Shown here: positions 32,129 through 43,794 of the stretch, in pieces
How the letters are laid out: each line of letters opens with the position of its first letter
How positions within the stretch are numbered: position 1 is the first letter of the stretch
Source: Adenophora triphylla var. japonica
Taxonomy: Eukaryota; Streptophyta; Magnoliopsida; Asterales; Campanulaceae
Direction of reading: 5' to 3'
Length of the DNA stretch: 64,000 nucleotides
Assembly: GCA_022495995.1 (NCBI GenBank)
Contig: JAFEMH010001357.1
Span: 65,001 to 129,000, forward strand
The notes under the pieces: model-generated
Database searches by the model: none
Told to the model about the DNA's origin: nothing
Seen by the model: only the letters and a program-made list of their open reading frames with translations
Position numbers and translations under genes: made by a program

Positions 32129-34184
32129 ATTTGTCAGATTTAGGTGCTAGCTTGTCAGAAGTTAACTTCTTGACATATGCATCGCAACCCCAAATCTTCA
32201 TGAAAGACAAACTAGGTTTTTTTCCATGCCACATCTCATATGGGGTCTTTTGAACCAATTTGGTAGGAACTCTGTTTATAGTGAAAGCAGTAGTTTCTAG
32301 TGCATGTCCCCAAAAGGATAAAGGAAGCTCAACTTGAATCATCATAGAACGAACCATGTCAAACAAAGTTCTATTCCTCTTTTCAGACACACCATTCCAT
32401 TGTGGTGTTCCGGGTGGAGAGAGTTCTGAAACGATTCCACAACTCTTAAGATGACTGTCAAATTCTTGGCTCAAATATTCGCCACCTCGATCGGATCGAA
32501 GTACTTTAATAGTTTTGCCAAGTTGGTTTTGCACCTCATTTTGAAATATTCGAAATATCTCAAATGATTCACTTTTATGTTTCATTCGATAAACATATCC
32601 AAATCTACTATAATCATCAGTGAATGTTATGAAGTACCGAAATCCTCCCCTAGCATCGCTACTCATAGGCCCACATACATCGGTATGTATGAGTCCTAAT
32701 AAGTCGCCCGCCCTTTCACTGGTTTTGGTAAATGGGTCCTTGGTCATCTTGCCAAGTAAACAAGATTCGCATGTCTCATAAGATTCATAATCATGTGAGT
32801 CTAAAAATCCATCTTTGTGGAGTTTAGAAATGCGTTTCTCATTTATATGGCCAAGACGATAATGTCATAAGTAAGTGTGGTTTACATCATTGGGTTTAGA
32901 TATCTTGTTAATGTTATAGACATCATTATCACGATTTTCAACATCAAGAATATAAAGGCCATTTAATGAAACAGCAGTACAATAATGCATATCACTCTTG
33001 TAAATGGAAAATTTCTTATCACATATAAGAAAATTAAAACCTTCATTATCCAAACATGAAATCGAAATAATTTTCCTACTTAAAGCTGGAACGTAATAAC
33101 AATTGTTCAAAACAAGTATTAATCCACTAGGTAAAGTAACTTCATAAGTTCCTACGGCTAATGCAACAACTCTTGCTCCATTCCCCACACGTAGGTCCAC
33201 TTCACCTTCCTTAAGCATCCTTCTGTTCTTTAGACCCTGCACATTTAAACAAATGTGAGTTCCACATCCGGTATCCAATACCCAAGAACTAGAAGTAGAT
33301 AGGAATATATCTATAACAAAGATACCTGAAGTCGAAGCAACTCCTTTGCTCTTCTTCAGAGCTTCCTTGTATTTTGCGCAGTTTCTCCTCCAATGTCCAA
33401 TCTCATTGCAATGGAAGCAGACTGCGTCCTCTTGGGACTTGGGCTTAGCCTCTTTAGGCTTGGAATCCTCTTTTGGTTTAGCAATATTTGCCTTAGGATT
33501 AGCAACTTTTGCCTTTCCTTTACCCTTGAAACCGTTCCCCTTGTTAACCATCAACACTTGATCAGTTTTCTTCTCGACAATATTGGTTTCCGCAGTATTC
33601 AACATTTGAACTAACTCGAAAAGGCATTTATTCATTTCACCCATGTTATAGTGCATTATGAAATGACTAAAACTTTTGGGTAATGAATTCAATATTATGT
33701 CGGTAGCCAACTCTTGGCTAATTGGAAAACCGAGCCTATAAAGATGCTCAATGTGGCCCTTCAACTTAAGAGCATGGGGACCAACAGCTTGTCCTTCACT
33801 CATCTTGCATGAGGTCAAGACCTTAACTGTGTTATACCTTTCTTGCCTAGCTTGAACTTGGAACATTTCCATCAGTCGATTGTTTAGATCAACTGTCCCC
33901 AAGTGCTCAAGATCCTTCTGAAGGTTCTTGCACATGGCGGAGAGCATGAGGCAACCAACATCTGTAGAGTCACGCTTGTGCTTCAGATATTGATCCCTCA
34001 CTGCCCTAGTAGCATTGGCAGCAGGTTCAGGTGGAATAGGTTCCTCGAGAACGTACAATTTTTCTTCTTGTTTGAGAACAATTCTCAAACTACGGATCCA
34101 ATCCATATAGTTTGTACCATTCTCTTCCAACTTTTCCTTCTCAAGGACAGATCGCAGTGAAAAGTGATTATTGTTTGATGCCAT
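32109..34184 (-). pseudogene. gag: Copia-E gag, protease and integrase
   Basis: One frame with a single stop (32865-32867). Gag begins MASNNNHFSLRSVLEKEKL, has a UBN2-type core and a CCHC knuckle (CFHCNEIGHWRRNC). The protease site is WVLDTGCGTHIC. After the stop come the GAG-pre-integrase segment (HYRLGH ... CESCLLGKM) and the integrase core with D in IHTDVCGPM, D in LRSDRGGEYL and E in NGVSEKRNRT. The frame is lost near 32110 by a 1-nt shift before the RT part. Confidence 0.9.
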
Positions 34185-35555
34185 TTATTCTACAAAAAGA
34201 TATACATAAAATATGAACACATATAAGTAAACATATCATATGAGAAGTATAATTCATTTATACAAAATGCTCCCACTAAATTATACATCTTCAAATGCAA
34301 ATAAGCATAATATACATTTAATGGGCTAAGATCCAACTTTAATTCAATTTCAAGTTTGCTATGGCAAACCGCTCAAAATTAAATTAATTAGGTAGAAAAC
34401 ATCAATCATATCACATATATGACTCTTAGATCTTTTATGAGATTTATTCAAGACATCATATGTCTAGGCATATTTTAATCTCATCTTATGCCTTGGGTCC
34501 AAAACCATTTTGATAACCCAATTAAGTTCATTCATTTTAAACGTATAGGAACCACCATTTCCCATCTTGCTCGCATTCGAATAGAATCAAAGCACCTTGC
34601 TATGACAAGCCCACCCAAAACTATCCGAATGGTCTCAAGTGTTTTAATCATGAATTGGCATAAAGAACTTAAAAGTTAAATGAAGGTTCTTTAAGGTAGA
34701 TTATAAGCATATCAGCAAAGATAGTCATAATAGTGCACCAGGTAAGTTCCCAGGAAGATAGGTAAGCCACGAGGACTACTTAAGTACCAACTCTTCCTTT
34801 GACAGAACTCTCCTAGACATGCACAATCAGAAATCAGCTCTGATTTGGCAACATAATCACTACCTTTTAAAAACAATCAGTTTCCTTTTAAATTTCGCGT
34901 AATTATGACTTGTTTCCATAAACAATCATAAAACCAAAATTGTAATGTCTAAATCTAAACATATTAGGAAACTACAATGCAATGTTTCAACTAAACATAA
35001 AATTTCTTAACACGTAAGAACAAAATAAATCATGCATCGCAATAATTAATAAAATCATATTTTAATCAACTAAGCATGCATAAACAATGAGTTAATCTAG
35101 AATAGCCCTATAAACTCAATTTTATAGCATCCAAATTAACACATAAACGTATCAGATTGTAAACACATTCACAGATTAGCAGGATTGTTCAACAAACCGG
35201 ATTCCCCGCCTGCACGGGCTAGTTTTGTCGCGTGACAGAGACTCCCAGAGTCACAATATGTCGCATGACCTAGAAAACCAATCAGACAATATCTGTCGCG
35301 TGACATAGACATACTATGTCGCGTGACACAATGAAGCTAGTTTTGCAGATTTGCATAATTCAATCAATTCTAAATCACAGAGCAATTAAATCATGCAAAT
35401 GACTTTTAACAGATTTAATTCAATATCAATAGAATACGATTTAGGCATATTGTTTCAAAAACAATTAATCTATCACATATAGAACATGCAAAAGAACATA
35501 TAAACAATTTATATTACTTTTCTAGCATGTTAATTCAAACTTAATGATACGAACG
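34185..35555 (-). other. Copia-E leader between PBS and gag
   Basis: About 1.37 kb, AT-rich, without a credible frame. It contains four CG-centred palindromes of one type: TGTCGCGTGACA-like at 35226-35237, 35259-35270, 35294-35305 and 35317-35328, arranged as two pairs. No other feature recognised. Confidence 0.6.
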
Positions 35556-35569
35556 GGGCTCTGATACCA
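35556..35569 (-). other. Copia-E primer binding site
   Basis: TGGTATCAGAGCCC on the minus strand, complementary to the 3' end of plant initiator tRNA-Met, one base from the LTR end. Confidence 0.9.
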
Positions 35570-35570
35570 C

Positions 35571-36932
35571 TGTTGGGTTTTACGGGTTCATGCGCAGCGG
35601 AATTAAGCATCAAATAACATAAAACCCAAGAAGCCCTAGGATCCGTTCTATATAATTAACTTGAAAAACTATGAGATAGATATAACCAACCTTGAACGCT
35701 TTCCGTTCTTGAGCTATCGAACGATTTTATTATGTGATTTCGAATCACAAACTTCGTTCTTCAACTTGCTTGAACTCTAGGCCTTGATCGATGAACGAGC
35801 GAAGACCCTCTTTCTGTATCCACACCTTCGAATGGATCCAAGAACAATTTCTTGAAGATTGCTAGATCCTATAAACTTTGGAATAATATTGAGAATATGT
35901 TTGTGAATTTCTTTTGAGAATTTCGGCTAGCTTTTTAGGGCTGACGGACTGTTATATTTATACTACTTTAGCATCAATATGTGTTTCCTAATAGAATTAG
36001 GAAACCAGTCCAAAATTAACTTTGTAGACTTATTGTGTCGCACGACCAGACGAGTCACGTGGACTTGTTCTGTCGCGCGATACAATGAGTCACCTCAGGT
36101 TTTTCTCAATCATTCTCCCCATGGTTTAATCAATCCATTCTAGTTGTGTGTGACCCAATAGGATTACATTATATTGGCAATGAGTTCGATCATATCGACC
36201 CTTATAAGACATAAGCGGACTCTAGCAAGCCATTATGTCTACCCAAATAATATAACGTAAGAGTTCACGTTTCCAATGGTACACTTCCATTTCTCCCTTT
36301 GTCTCACGATGTTATATTGAACACAAGTCATGATCCTCGTTAACTTTCCTTTGTTCAATGCTTTCTCGATTCTTGAGTATAATGATAATTCCAATCATAT
36401 TGGGGTATGGCCATACACTTTCATCATTATCACTCATCGAGGAACCCAAGCAAAACATCTCTCTTTCGAGGGACAAATTCCATCTTGACTTATTATCCTT
36501 CCCATCATGAATCCGATCATGCCAAAATTAGCCTTTATAAATATAGTGTTAAGATATCGTTTGACTAAAATCAAACATGACTTTTATCATATGTAAGGTC
36601 ATGATAATCTCAGGTCTAGGGACTAAATGAAGTAACCTTATGAGATTTAATTATGACATTTTGACCATGACATAAATCTCATGCGGGTCAAGTCCAGTCA
36701 CTTGTTCTCTAACAAGTACCCATAATTTCAATGTGCATCTCTATGCATATAATCATCGTATGATTATCCATTAACAATTATACTAATTATTCTCTTAATA
36801 ATTAGGGACGGAGATTATTATAAACAAATATACAAAACATATATAATAATCAAATGATAAACATCTCATATAATAATAAATAATGTCAACACATAAGTCT
36901 ATCAATCATAGGCCTAGGGCACAACACTAACA
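35571..36932 (-). repeat. Copia-E 5' LTR
   Basis: On the minus strand it starts TGTTAGTGTTGTGCCC at 36932 and ends AAAACCCAACA at 35571, followed by the PBS. TATA (AGTATAAATATAAC) is at 35952-35965. The outer flank is CATAC (36933-36937) within Tat-C; the opposite flank is lost. Confidence 0.85.
35952..36082 (-). promoter_or_regulatory. Copia-E LTR promoter with twin palindromes
   Basis: TATA at 35952-35965 (minus). TGTCGCACGACC (36036-36047) and TGTCGCGCGATA (36071-36082) stand about 70-120 bp upstream, with the core also found in its leader. Confidence 0.6.
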
Positions 36933-37070
36933 CATACGGGCCAATCCAAACGGGTTCCCATTTTCCCAGGGGGTTGTCTCTGGTGGGGGGCTTCACTTTC
37001 AACACTAGGTCACCCTCTTTGATGTCCCTGGCCTTGACTTTTTTGTCGAATGCCCTGGCCATTCGCCTCT
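36933..37070 (-). pseudogene. pol: Tat-C integrase C-terminal piece
   Basis: Minus strand reads RRMARAFDKKVKARDIKEGD and WEPVWIGPY, continuing the integrase frame interrupted at 38808 by the solo LTR. It ends at the Copia-E LTR. Confidence 0.85.
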
Positions 37071-38807
37071 ATGAGTACCCCGACCCAAACTCGTGTTTTT
37101 GGGTCCGCTTTCCATGGTTGGCATTAATTTTGGGCTCATTTATTTGCTAAAGTGCATTTTGAGCCTAAATTATCCAAAGCCATGCTTGATCCATTGGGCC
37201 TGCCTTCCTGCGGCCCAAGTTGTCATAAAGATGACTGGTGTCGTCCGACACAGGATGACCCCAAGGCGGTGGAAACTCCATGTCGTACGACATAAGACCT
37301 CCCATCAGCATGCCAATAAATAAATGGCTTGGCTGATCATTTTAAGGGGGGATTTTTGGCAAGTGGGGTAAACTCTGCTAAAATATATACTCACTCTCTC
37401 TCTCTCACACACACACACCCACCTCCCTCCTCACACACACACACATCCAAGCCAAGATTCAAAGAAGGACTTCCTTTGTTGGTGTTTTGAAGGGGTGAAC
37501 ACCATACTATTAGTGCTTCTACCTTGTAGACTATAATAGGTAGTCCCTAAACTCTCTCTCTCTCTCTCTCTCTCTCTGATTACATCTTGCATTCTCATTT
37601 ACCTTGCATTACATGCTTATAGTGTTGAATAACATGTGAATATTTGGGATTTTGCATGACAAAGGTGGTGGAGATGTGAATCTTCCATATTCACATCTCC
37701 TCACCTCAGATCTGGACATCTAGTAGGCTTAGTTGCATTAATGTTTGCATCTTGTTTACTTGTGTTTGAGTTAGGAGGTGATGGCTACATGATAATGGCC
37801 ATAAACATGTGATTTATCACATTTGGCCATTAAAGCCATGTGATCCGCCCATAATACTCACGTAATATTGTTATTCTACTGCTTTCAGTTAATATTGTAG
37901 CTTAGTTTTGTATTGAGAGCAAGGTAGGATCAATCTGCTGAAGGGCTCTGAAACAAGCCGCCTATGTCGGACGACACAGGATACCTAAAGAATTCTTGTG
38001 TCATACGACATAGAGTTCCCAGGAAGCTGTTAGGCTTTCAGTGACTTCAGATCTACCCAGATTTGATCCCCTTTGTGACTCAAAGCTGTGTTTAAACAAT
38101 GTTGTTCATTTATCACTATTTGGGAAGCCTAAGATCTGTTTGGGTGCGATCCATTGATGGAGGTGGTCTGTCGTGTGACATGGACAGCCTTGGATGTCCT
38201 ATGTCATACGACATCCATATCAATAAAAGTCAATTCTGACTTTGCTCACTCCAATCAACCCCAAATTGGTCTTAGACCCTGAATAGTGTCTCTTCTTAGT
38301 TAAAATAGCATTGTTTAAATTCTAGAATAGCCTTGGTGTTGTAAGAGGCAATCTGATCAGGAGGACTTATGTCGTTCGACATCCCTCTAAGAGGAAGTCC
38401 TGTGTCGGACGACATCCGAGCTCCCTGGACAAATTGTCTCATCTCCTGCCTTGTAATGCAAGTCATTGTTTGTAAGGGTGTGGCCCCCTGTCATGGCTCA
38501 CAAGTTGTATCCAGTTTCAATGCCATCAATGAAATCCAAATTTACATGCCTTATTTTGTTGACACAAATCACACACACTTTGAATGATCATAATTGTCCA
38601 ATGTTTGATTGAAAGTCTCGAAAGAGGCGATGTGGGTGAGTTCATTATTCTCTTCCCACATCGTAACTTGACCCCCGAACCCATTTTCTCATTTCCGAAG
38701 GTTTTTCAATGTTTTCCTTAAAAACGGCGTGACGACTCCCAAAAACAAAAGAAATTAATAAAAATATAAAAGTAGATTTTCAAAATTTTTCGAGGGCGTT
38801 CATTCAG
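37071..38807 (+). repeat. Solo LTR (LTR-F) in the Tat-C integrase
   Basis: The Tat-C integrase sequence is interrupted exactly between GCCTCT at 37065-37070 and GCCTCT at 38807-38812, a short target duplication. The insert starts ATGAGTACCCCGACCC, ends GCGTTCATTCA, and has no coding region or PBS. It contains a TATA-like CCAATAAATAAATGG, a CT microsatellite (37555-37577), an ATAG-GTAG donor-like site near 37540 and GGCGTGACGACTCC near its end. These are features of Tat-type LTRs. A full element probably recombined between its LTRs. Confidence 0.75.
37238..37327 (+). promoter_or_regulatory. LTR-F promoter with twin palindromes
   Basis: GTGTCGTCCGACAC (37238-37251) and ATGTCGTACGACAT (37280-37293) precede the TATA-like CCAATAAATAAATGG (37313-37327). 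Three further pairs of the same motif occur downstream: 37965-38010, 38169-38213 and 38370-38414. Confidence 0.6.
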
Positions 38808-39864
38808 CCTCTGGTAGGCTCGGGTATGCTCCATGGCTTTTAGCCTTCTTTCATCAAGCAAGGCCAACTCATCGTGTCGGCTGCACAACCATTCTACTTC
38901 ATTGACATTGTTTTCCAGGAAGACCCTTAGTGACGGGATTTCCAACTCTACTGGCAACACTGCCTTTATCCCATAAGTTAGGGCAAAGGGAGTTTCTCCT
39001 GTGGCTGTTCTGACAGACGTTCGGTAGCCCCAGAGTGCCAGATGCAGCTTCTCAGGCCAGTCACGACCACGGGTGGCCTTTTTTTGGATAATTCGCTCGA
39101 GCGTCTTATTGGCAGCTTCTACAGCTCCATTAGTCTGAGGTCTATACGGGGACGATTTGTGGCGAGTGATTCTGAATTTTGACAGCAATCTATCGCAGTC
39201 CCCTTCAAATTGCGACCCGTTATCTGAAATGACCTCATTGGGCACCCCATGTCTGCACATGATGTTTTCTTTGACGAACTGGGCCACCTTTCTGGAAGTG
39301 AGGACCTTTTAGGACTTGTCATCTACCCACTTTGTGAAGTAGTCGACTGCCACTAGCACAAGTTCATGCCCATTGCTTCCTGCCGAGGCTATCTTCCCTA
39401 TCACGTCAATACCCCAAGTTGCAAACGACCAAGGAGTCGTCATGCAGTACAAGTCATGAGGCGGAAGATGGTTGAGGTTGGCAAACCGTTGGCATTTGTC
39501 GCACGCTCGGACATGCTGGACACAGTCTATTTCCATGGAAATCCAGTAGTAGCCCATTCTGAGGATAACTTGCATCAATGCTCTGGCATTCATATGAGGA
39601 CCGCAAGGACCATTGTGGACTTCGATCATTAACTCTCTGGCCCTTTCTTGGGTGACACACAGGAGGAGTGGTCCTTGGTACCGTTTCTTGTACAGATCGC
39701 CCCCTAGGATGACATAGTGAGAGGTCAACCGTTTCAGGGCTTGCAAGCTCTTGGCTTTGATGCCTTCCTTTGGACTACCTTCTTCATCTCTGAAAGCTGA
39801 TTCCCCATCTTTGAGGAACTGGTAAATCTGACTGTACCAGGGTTCTTTGACAGGCTCGGGTCCC
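38808..39864 (-). pseudogene. pol: Tat-C integrase core
   Basis: Minus strand carries the HHCC zinc site (HNGPCGPH ... CDKCQ), TWGIDVIG, one stop near 39309 (after KWVDDKS), ISDNGSQF, NGAVEAANKTLE and a stretch to AYQR, where LTR-F is inserted. It is nearly the same as Tat-A integrase. Upstream it is interrupted by Tat-B at GTCCC (39860-39864). Confidence 0.88.
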
Positions 39865-40852
39865 TATAGACACCCTATTCAGAACCCATCGGATCACATT
39901 TATACCGCTCTTAGTCTCGCCTTGAGTCAAGAAGTAGAAATCCACCATTTCGTCATGTTTCGTTAAGTTTTGACTAACCATCGTTAGTTTGGGACTAAAC
40001 TGCATACGAGATAATGAGGGAAGGGCAGAATTGTCCACAGATTGCATTATCTCGCGCCGAATAGCGTGTATTGCGCGAGATAATGTGTTATGCAGAATGC
40101 AGATAGCAGTTTCCTCGTCGATTTCAACCTCTTTTCGGGATAAAACTTCATCCATCCGGCCAACCAATGAATTTTGGAGTCTGGAACCTTCTCAAGGTGT
40201 TTGATCTCATCTTCAACACCTCTCCAACACCTATAAATACTTGAAGACTTTCAGTATTTCAGAGGTCCACAATCCCAAGAAAATCCCCCTACATTTACTG
40301 GTTTCTCTCCTTGAAAGATTCCTGTAAATCACCCATAAAATCACCTAAAAAGTTTGTTTGTCAACCTTGTTGATAAACAAACATCAAGATCCGAATCAAG
40401 GACTGAGGCGAAGCTCTGTCTGTGTCAAGATTTGACTCTGAACATGAGTCGAAACTCTGCCCGAATCACCTCACGCAAGGTAACTTCTATTTCCTTTCTA
40501 ATTGATTATTAGAGTGGTATAAATACATAGAATCTAGGATCGGCCTAGAGCCTCCCTAAATCATGGGGATGGTCTCGAAGCAATCGATCCTACATTCCGT
40601 TTAACCCCGTTAAATGGATCTTTATTTTATTTATTTAAAATCTTCTTCTTTTTGAAAACCTCTCTTTTCTTTAGCAAGACCGATCTCCGGATTGGGTGGA
40701 ATGGGTGCTCCTTGACCTTCCCATTCCATAACCTAAGCCCCGAACCCAAAATCTCTTTCAAAATGGTTTTTCTATGTTTCCAAACAAATAATATAGGTGG
40801 CGACTCAAAAGATGTTCAAAAAAGGGTAGAAAGAAATCTGCGCATCGCTACA
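39865..40852 (+). repeat. Tat-B 5' LTR
   Basis: Starts TATAGACACC (the usual TG is mutated to TA; the 3' copy has TGTAGACACC) and ends CGCATCGCTACA one base before the PBS. TATA at 40231-40240. Confidence 0.9.
40046..40240 (+). promoter_or_regulatory. Tat-B 5' LTR promoter with palindrome pair
   Basis: CATTATCTCGCGC and GCGCGAGATAATG (40046-40086) form a 13-bp perfect inverted repeat around a 15-bp spacer, about 145 bp upstream of CTATAAATAC (40231-40240). The 3' LTR has a decayed version at 54913-54952. Confidence 0.7.
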
Positions 40853-40853
40853 G

Positions 40854-40872
40854 TGGCGACTCCGCTGGGGAC
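40854..40872 (+). other. Tat-B primer binding site
   Basis: TGGCGACTCCGCTGGGGAC, complementary to the 3' end of a plant tRNA-Arg (…GGAGTCG plus CCA), as in Ogre/Tat elements. One base separates it from the LTR. Confidence 0.88.
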
Positions 40873-41283
40873 AATTAATTAAGAGGCTTAAACTTGCGTC
40901 AAAATTAAAAGAGAGGTTTTCAAAAATAAATAAATAAATTCATTTTTTTTCTCCAGATCAGGCATATCTCGCACGAGATATCTTATCCCGCGCGAGATAT
41001 TGCTTCGGCAATCTGGTGTCTTCTGGTTTTCCCTGTTCATCTCAAAGTCCAAGACAAAGGTCGAACACGCAAGGGGGATCCCAGAATTCATTATCTGCAG
41101 AGTTCCCTCATCTTAAGGCCTCCCTTAAGATGTCGAACTCGAATCCGTATTTTAGTTTAAATAATTGATTGTTATTTATAAACTGCGTGTGATTGGGTTT
41201 TATTTTATTAAAGTCCGGTCCGTTGGGGATTCGGGAGTTGTAATTAATTTATTCATCTCTCTCTCTCTCTCTCTCATTATTTG

Positions 41284-41346
41284 GAGCTACGATGGCCTGA
41301 GTCTTCCAAAATTGGGAGAAATGTAGGCAACCATTTGGTGCGGCCA
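41284..41346 (+). other. CTACG-CGTAG structured motif, copy 7 (leader)
   Basis: GAGCTACG, TGGCC, TGAGTCTT, the hairpin CCAAAATTGG, then ATGTAGGCAACC and GGCCA. Stem b here is TGGCC/GGCCA, different from the other copies yet still complementary. Confidence 0.7.
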
Positions 41347-41817
41347 CTATTTGTTTTTTCTTTCATTTTTCAAAAAAAAATATCTATTTTTATCTATCAC
41401 CTAGATTGACTATCACACACGCGCACTCATGATATATCTATCATTGCACTGCATACCCTCTATAAACCCGAGACCCTCACTAAGGACGGATGACGGTAAC
41501 CACCTAGTTTCCGGTCTCTCCGAAGTTGGATCATCCCACTCCGCGTATTCAATCCACCTAGATTGTCATATCGCGGGGAGCCTAGCCTTCCAGCCCTGCA
41601 TTGCCACATTTTCATGTAGATTGTCTTTTTAGGATCACTCCGTGACCGGTCGGTTTGACTCGGTAATATTTTCTTGTTTTTTACCAAAATAAAGCCATGT
41701 AAAATTGACAATAAAGAAGGACTCGGAATAGTCCCTTCGAAAAAAGAAAAAGTCCCTTCGGAAAATGTCCCTTCGGAATGACCCTTTCGGAAGTCCCTTT
41801 AAAAAGAAAAAAAAAAT

Positions 41818-41818
41818 A

Positions 41819-41884
<66 letters not shown>
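41818..41884. repeat. AT dinucleotide microsatellite
   Basis: About 65 bp of alternating AT/TA with one interruption (TGTA). No other content. Confidence 0.95.
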
Positions 41885-41886
<2 letters not shown>

Positions 41887-42211
41887 TTAAAAAACAATCT
41901 TACATGACTTTGTTTTACAAAAATCAGATTGATTGCTTAGTCGTTAGGTTCTGATAAAAGCCTTAGAAACCCCTCAAAAACAGATTCTCCGTTCCGACCA
42001 AAAATTAGGTCTAATAAAAATCAACTTTTCGTGTGATTGTCTCGTGCGTGACTACATGTCTCGCGCGAGATAAGGCCCCTGTTTGCTGTGTTTGAGCCTA
42101 AACCATTTTAGCTTGCTTCCGACTTGTTGGGGCTAGACATGATCCTGACGTCATCTCTGCATCTCTTCTGTCAGTTTTCCGAAGCTAATCAACTTCAAGA
42201 CTCCCAACACA

Positions 42212-43794
42212 ATGTCCGGCATCGACGAAATTCCGGGTGATGAAACCTTGTCCGAAAACAACCACAAACTTCTGGAAGAAGCCAATGATCGCCTAGAAGT
42301 GCAAGCTACCCAAATCCACACTCTCGTGGAAGAAATTTAAAAGCTTAGGGAAGCACTAGCCAACAAAGAAAAGAAGAAGAAAAATGATTCTTCCTCCGGA
42401 GAAGAGGAATCATACACCAAAAAGGCCAAGGGTCGCCGCCAAAGCAAAAGCAAGAAAAAGAAGTACGAGTCTAGCTCGTCATCTTCCTCCTCTGACAACG
42501 AGAGCTACACATCCAAGAAAGAAAGCAAAGGGGAAAGCAAGAACGAACCCCTCACCATGGCCATGTTAGAAAAGAAACTTGCATCCCTCGATGTGAGTAA
42601 GGGAGCCTCGCTCTCTATTGATTATGACACCCTTCGTCAATCCATGTCCAAGCTTCCTAGAAAGTACAAAACACCCGACATTGCAAAATTCAATGGCACC
42701 ACCTGTCCCAAATCACATTTGGAGACCTACTCTTGGGCCATGCTACCTATGGGTGTTGATGACAACCTGTTAGCTCAATGCTTTCCACAAACTCTCGATG
42801 GTGCCGCTAGGGATTGGTACATGACTCTTCCACTCTCTACAAGACTCGATTGGCCACTCGCTAGTCGTACTTTCCAAAAGCAATATGAGGACAACTCCAC
42901 TTACCGCACCACTAGAAGGGATCTCGAACAAACCAAGCAGCTTCCGAATGAATCCTTCACAGATTTTGTCAAAAGGTGGAGGGCCAAACTAACTGAAATC
43001 ATTGATAGGCCAAGCCTAGACGAACAAATCCACATCCTCATACAATGTCTTAGGGAAGAATATCAAGACAAACTTGCCGGCAACTACTTTCCTAGCTTTG
43101 CCGAACTCCACAAGTCGGGCATACGGCTAGATGACCTCATCAAACAGAAAAGGGAAGCCAAGAAAGAAAGTGGGTTTTGTTACAATAAAAGTTCCTCTTC
43201 CTCTTCCAACCCCAAGGACACTTCTGTCAATGCTATTGTCTTCAATCATCTCGGAAATGGTAAGTACTCGGCGGTACCTCCACCACAAAAGAAGAAAAGG
43301 GATAGACATTATGACAAGCTTGAAGGGATCACTCAAGAAGAACTCCTCGAGGTACTCGTCAAGAATGGAAAAATCAAACCAAGAGAAGTGGACATCCAAA
43401 GAATGATCTTCCTGCCAATCATGCTCATCATCTCTTCTGCAAGTACCACAACTTCACCGGCCACGACACCAACTCATGTTTCCACTTGAAAGACGTCATC
43501 CAAGATTTATTTGATGATAAAGAGATAGGGCTACCTAATGTTGTTACTAATCCTTTACCAAAAAATGAAGTCAATTTGATAGAAGTAGAAAGTAGCTTCA
43601 AGGACCCTACTCATCTGGCCATAACTGTGGACGAGAGCCCTTTTGAATTTAATAAATCATCTTTCTGTTATATGATGTCTTGGGAGGAAATCTTAGAACA
43701 AAAGGAAAAAGGATCTAAAACAGTCAATCTCCTCACACGATCCGGTCGTGTGATCATCAACAAAGATCCAAGGGACGAAAATCCTCCTAAATAA
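42212..43794 (+). pseudogene. gag: Tat-B gag
   Basis: ATG at 42212 (MSGIDEIPGDETLSENN) opens a frame with one stop at 42338-42340 in a coiled-coil-like segment. A Lys/Ser-rich linker and the Retrotrans_gag core follow (AKFNGTTCPKSHLETYSWAM, DGAARDWYMTLPLSTRLDW, RWRAKLTEIIDRPS) to about 43410. A frameshift then moves reading to the frame with HDTNSCFHLKDVIQDLFDD, the remains of a CxxHxxxGHxTxxCxHL knuckle, ending at 43794. Gag forms the particle. Start choice rests on position 37 nt after the predicted splice acceptor. Confidence 0.85.

Larger units (their letters stand above)
31160..36932 (-). mobile_element. Copia-E: truncated Ty1/copia LTR retrotransposon
   Basis: Minus orientation: 5' LTR (36932-35571), PBS matching initiator tRNA-Met, leader, gag, protease, integrase and RT, ending abruptly inside RT at 31160 where the Tat-A LTR begins. 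RNase H and the 3' LTR are lost. Domain order gag-PR-IN-RT defines Ty1/copia. Its right flank is integrase sequence of Tat-C, so it was inserted into Tat-C. Confidence 0.88.
40480..42174 (+). other. Predicted leader intron of Tat-B
   Basis: Donor CGCAAG-GTAACT (GT at 40480-40481, inside the LTR) and acceptor CATCTCTTCTGTCAG (AG at 42173-42174), 37 nt before the gag ATG. Splicing would remove the PBS at 40854. Inferred from motifs and from matching sites in Tat-A and Tat-D. Confidence 0.45.
40873..42211 (+). other. Tat-B leader
   Basis: No credible protein frame. It contains palindrome pairs (TATCTCGCACGAGATA at 40965-40980 with TTATCCCGCGCGAGATA at 40983; TGTCTCGTGCGTGAC with TGTCTCGCGCGAGATA at 42039-42073), a CTACG-TGTAG motif at 41284-41346, a CCCTTCGGAA repeat (41730-41790) and an AT-dinucleotide tract (41818-41884). 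Confidence 0.7.
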
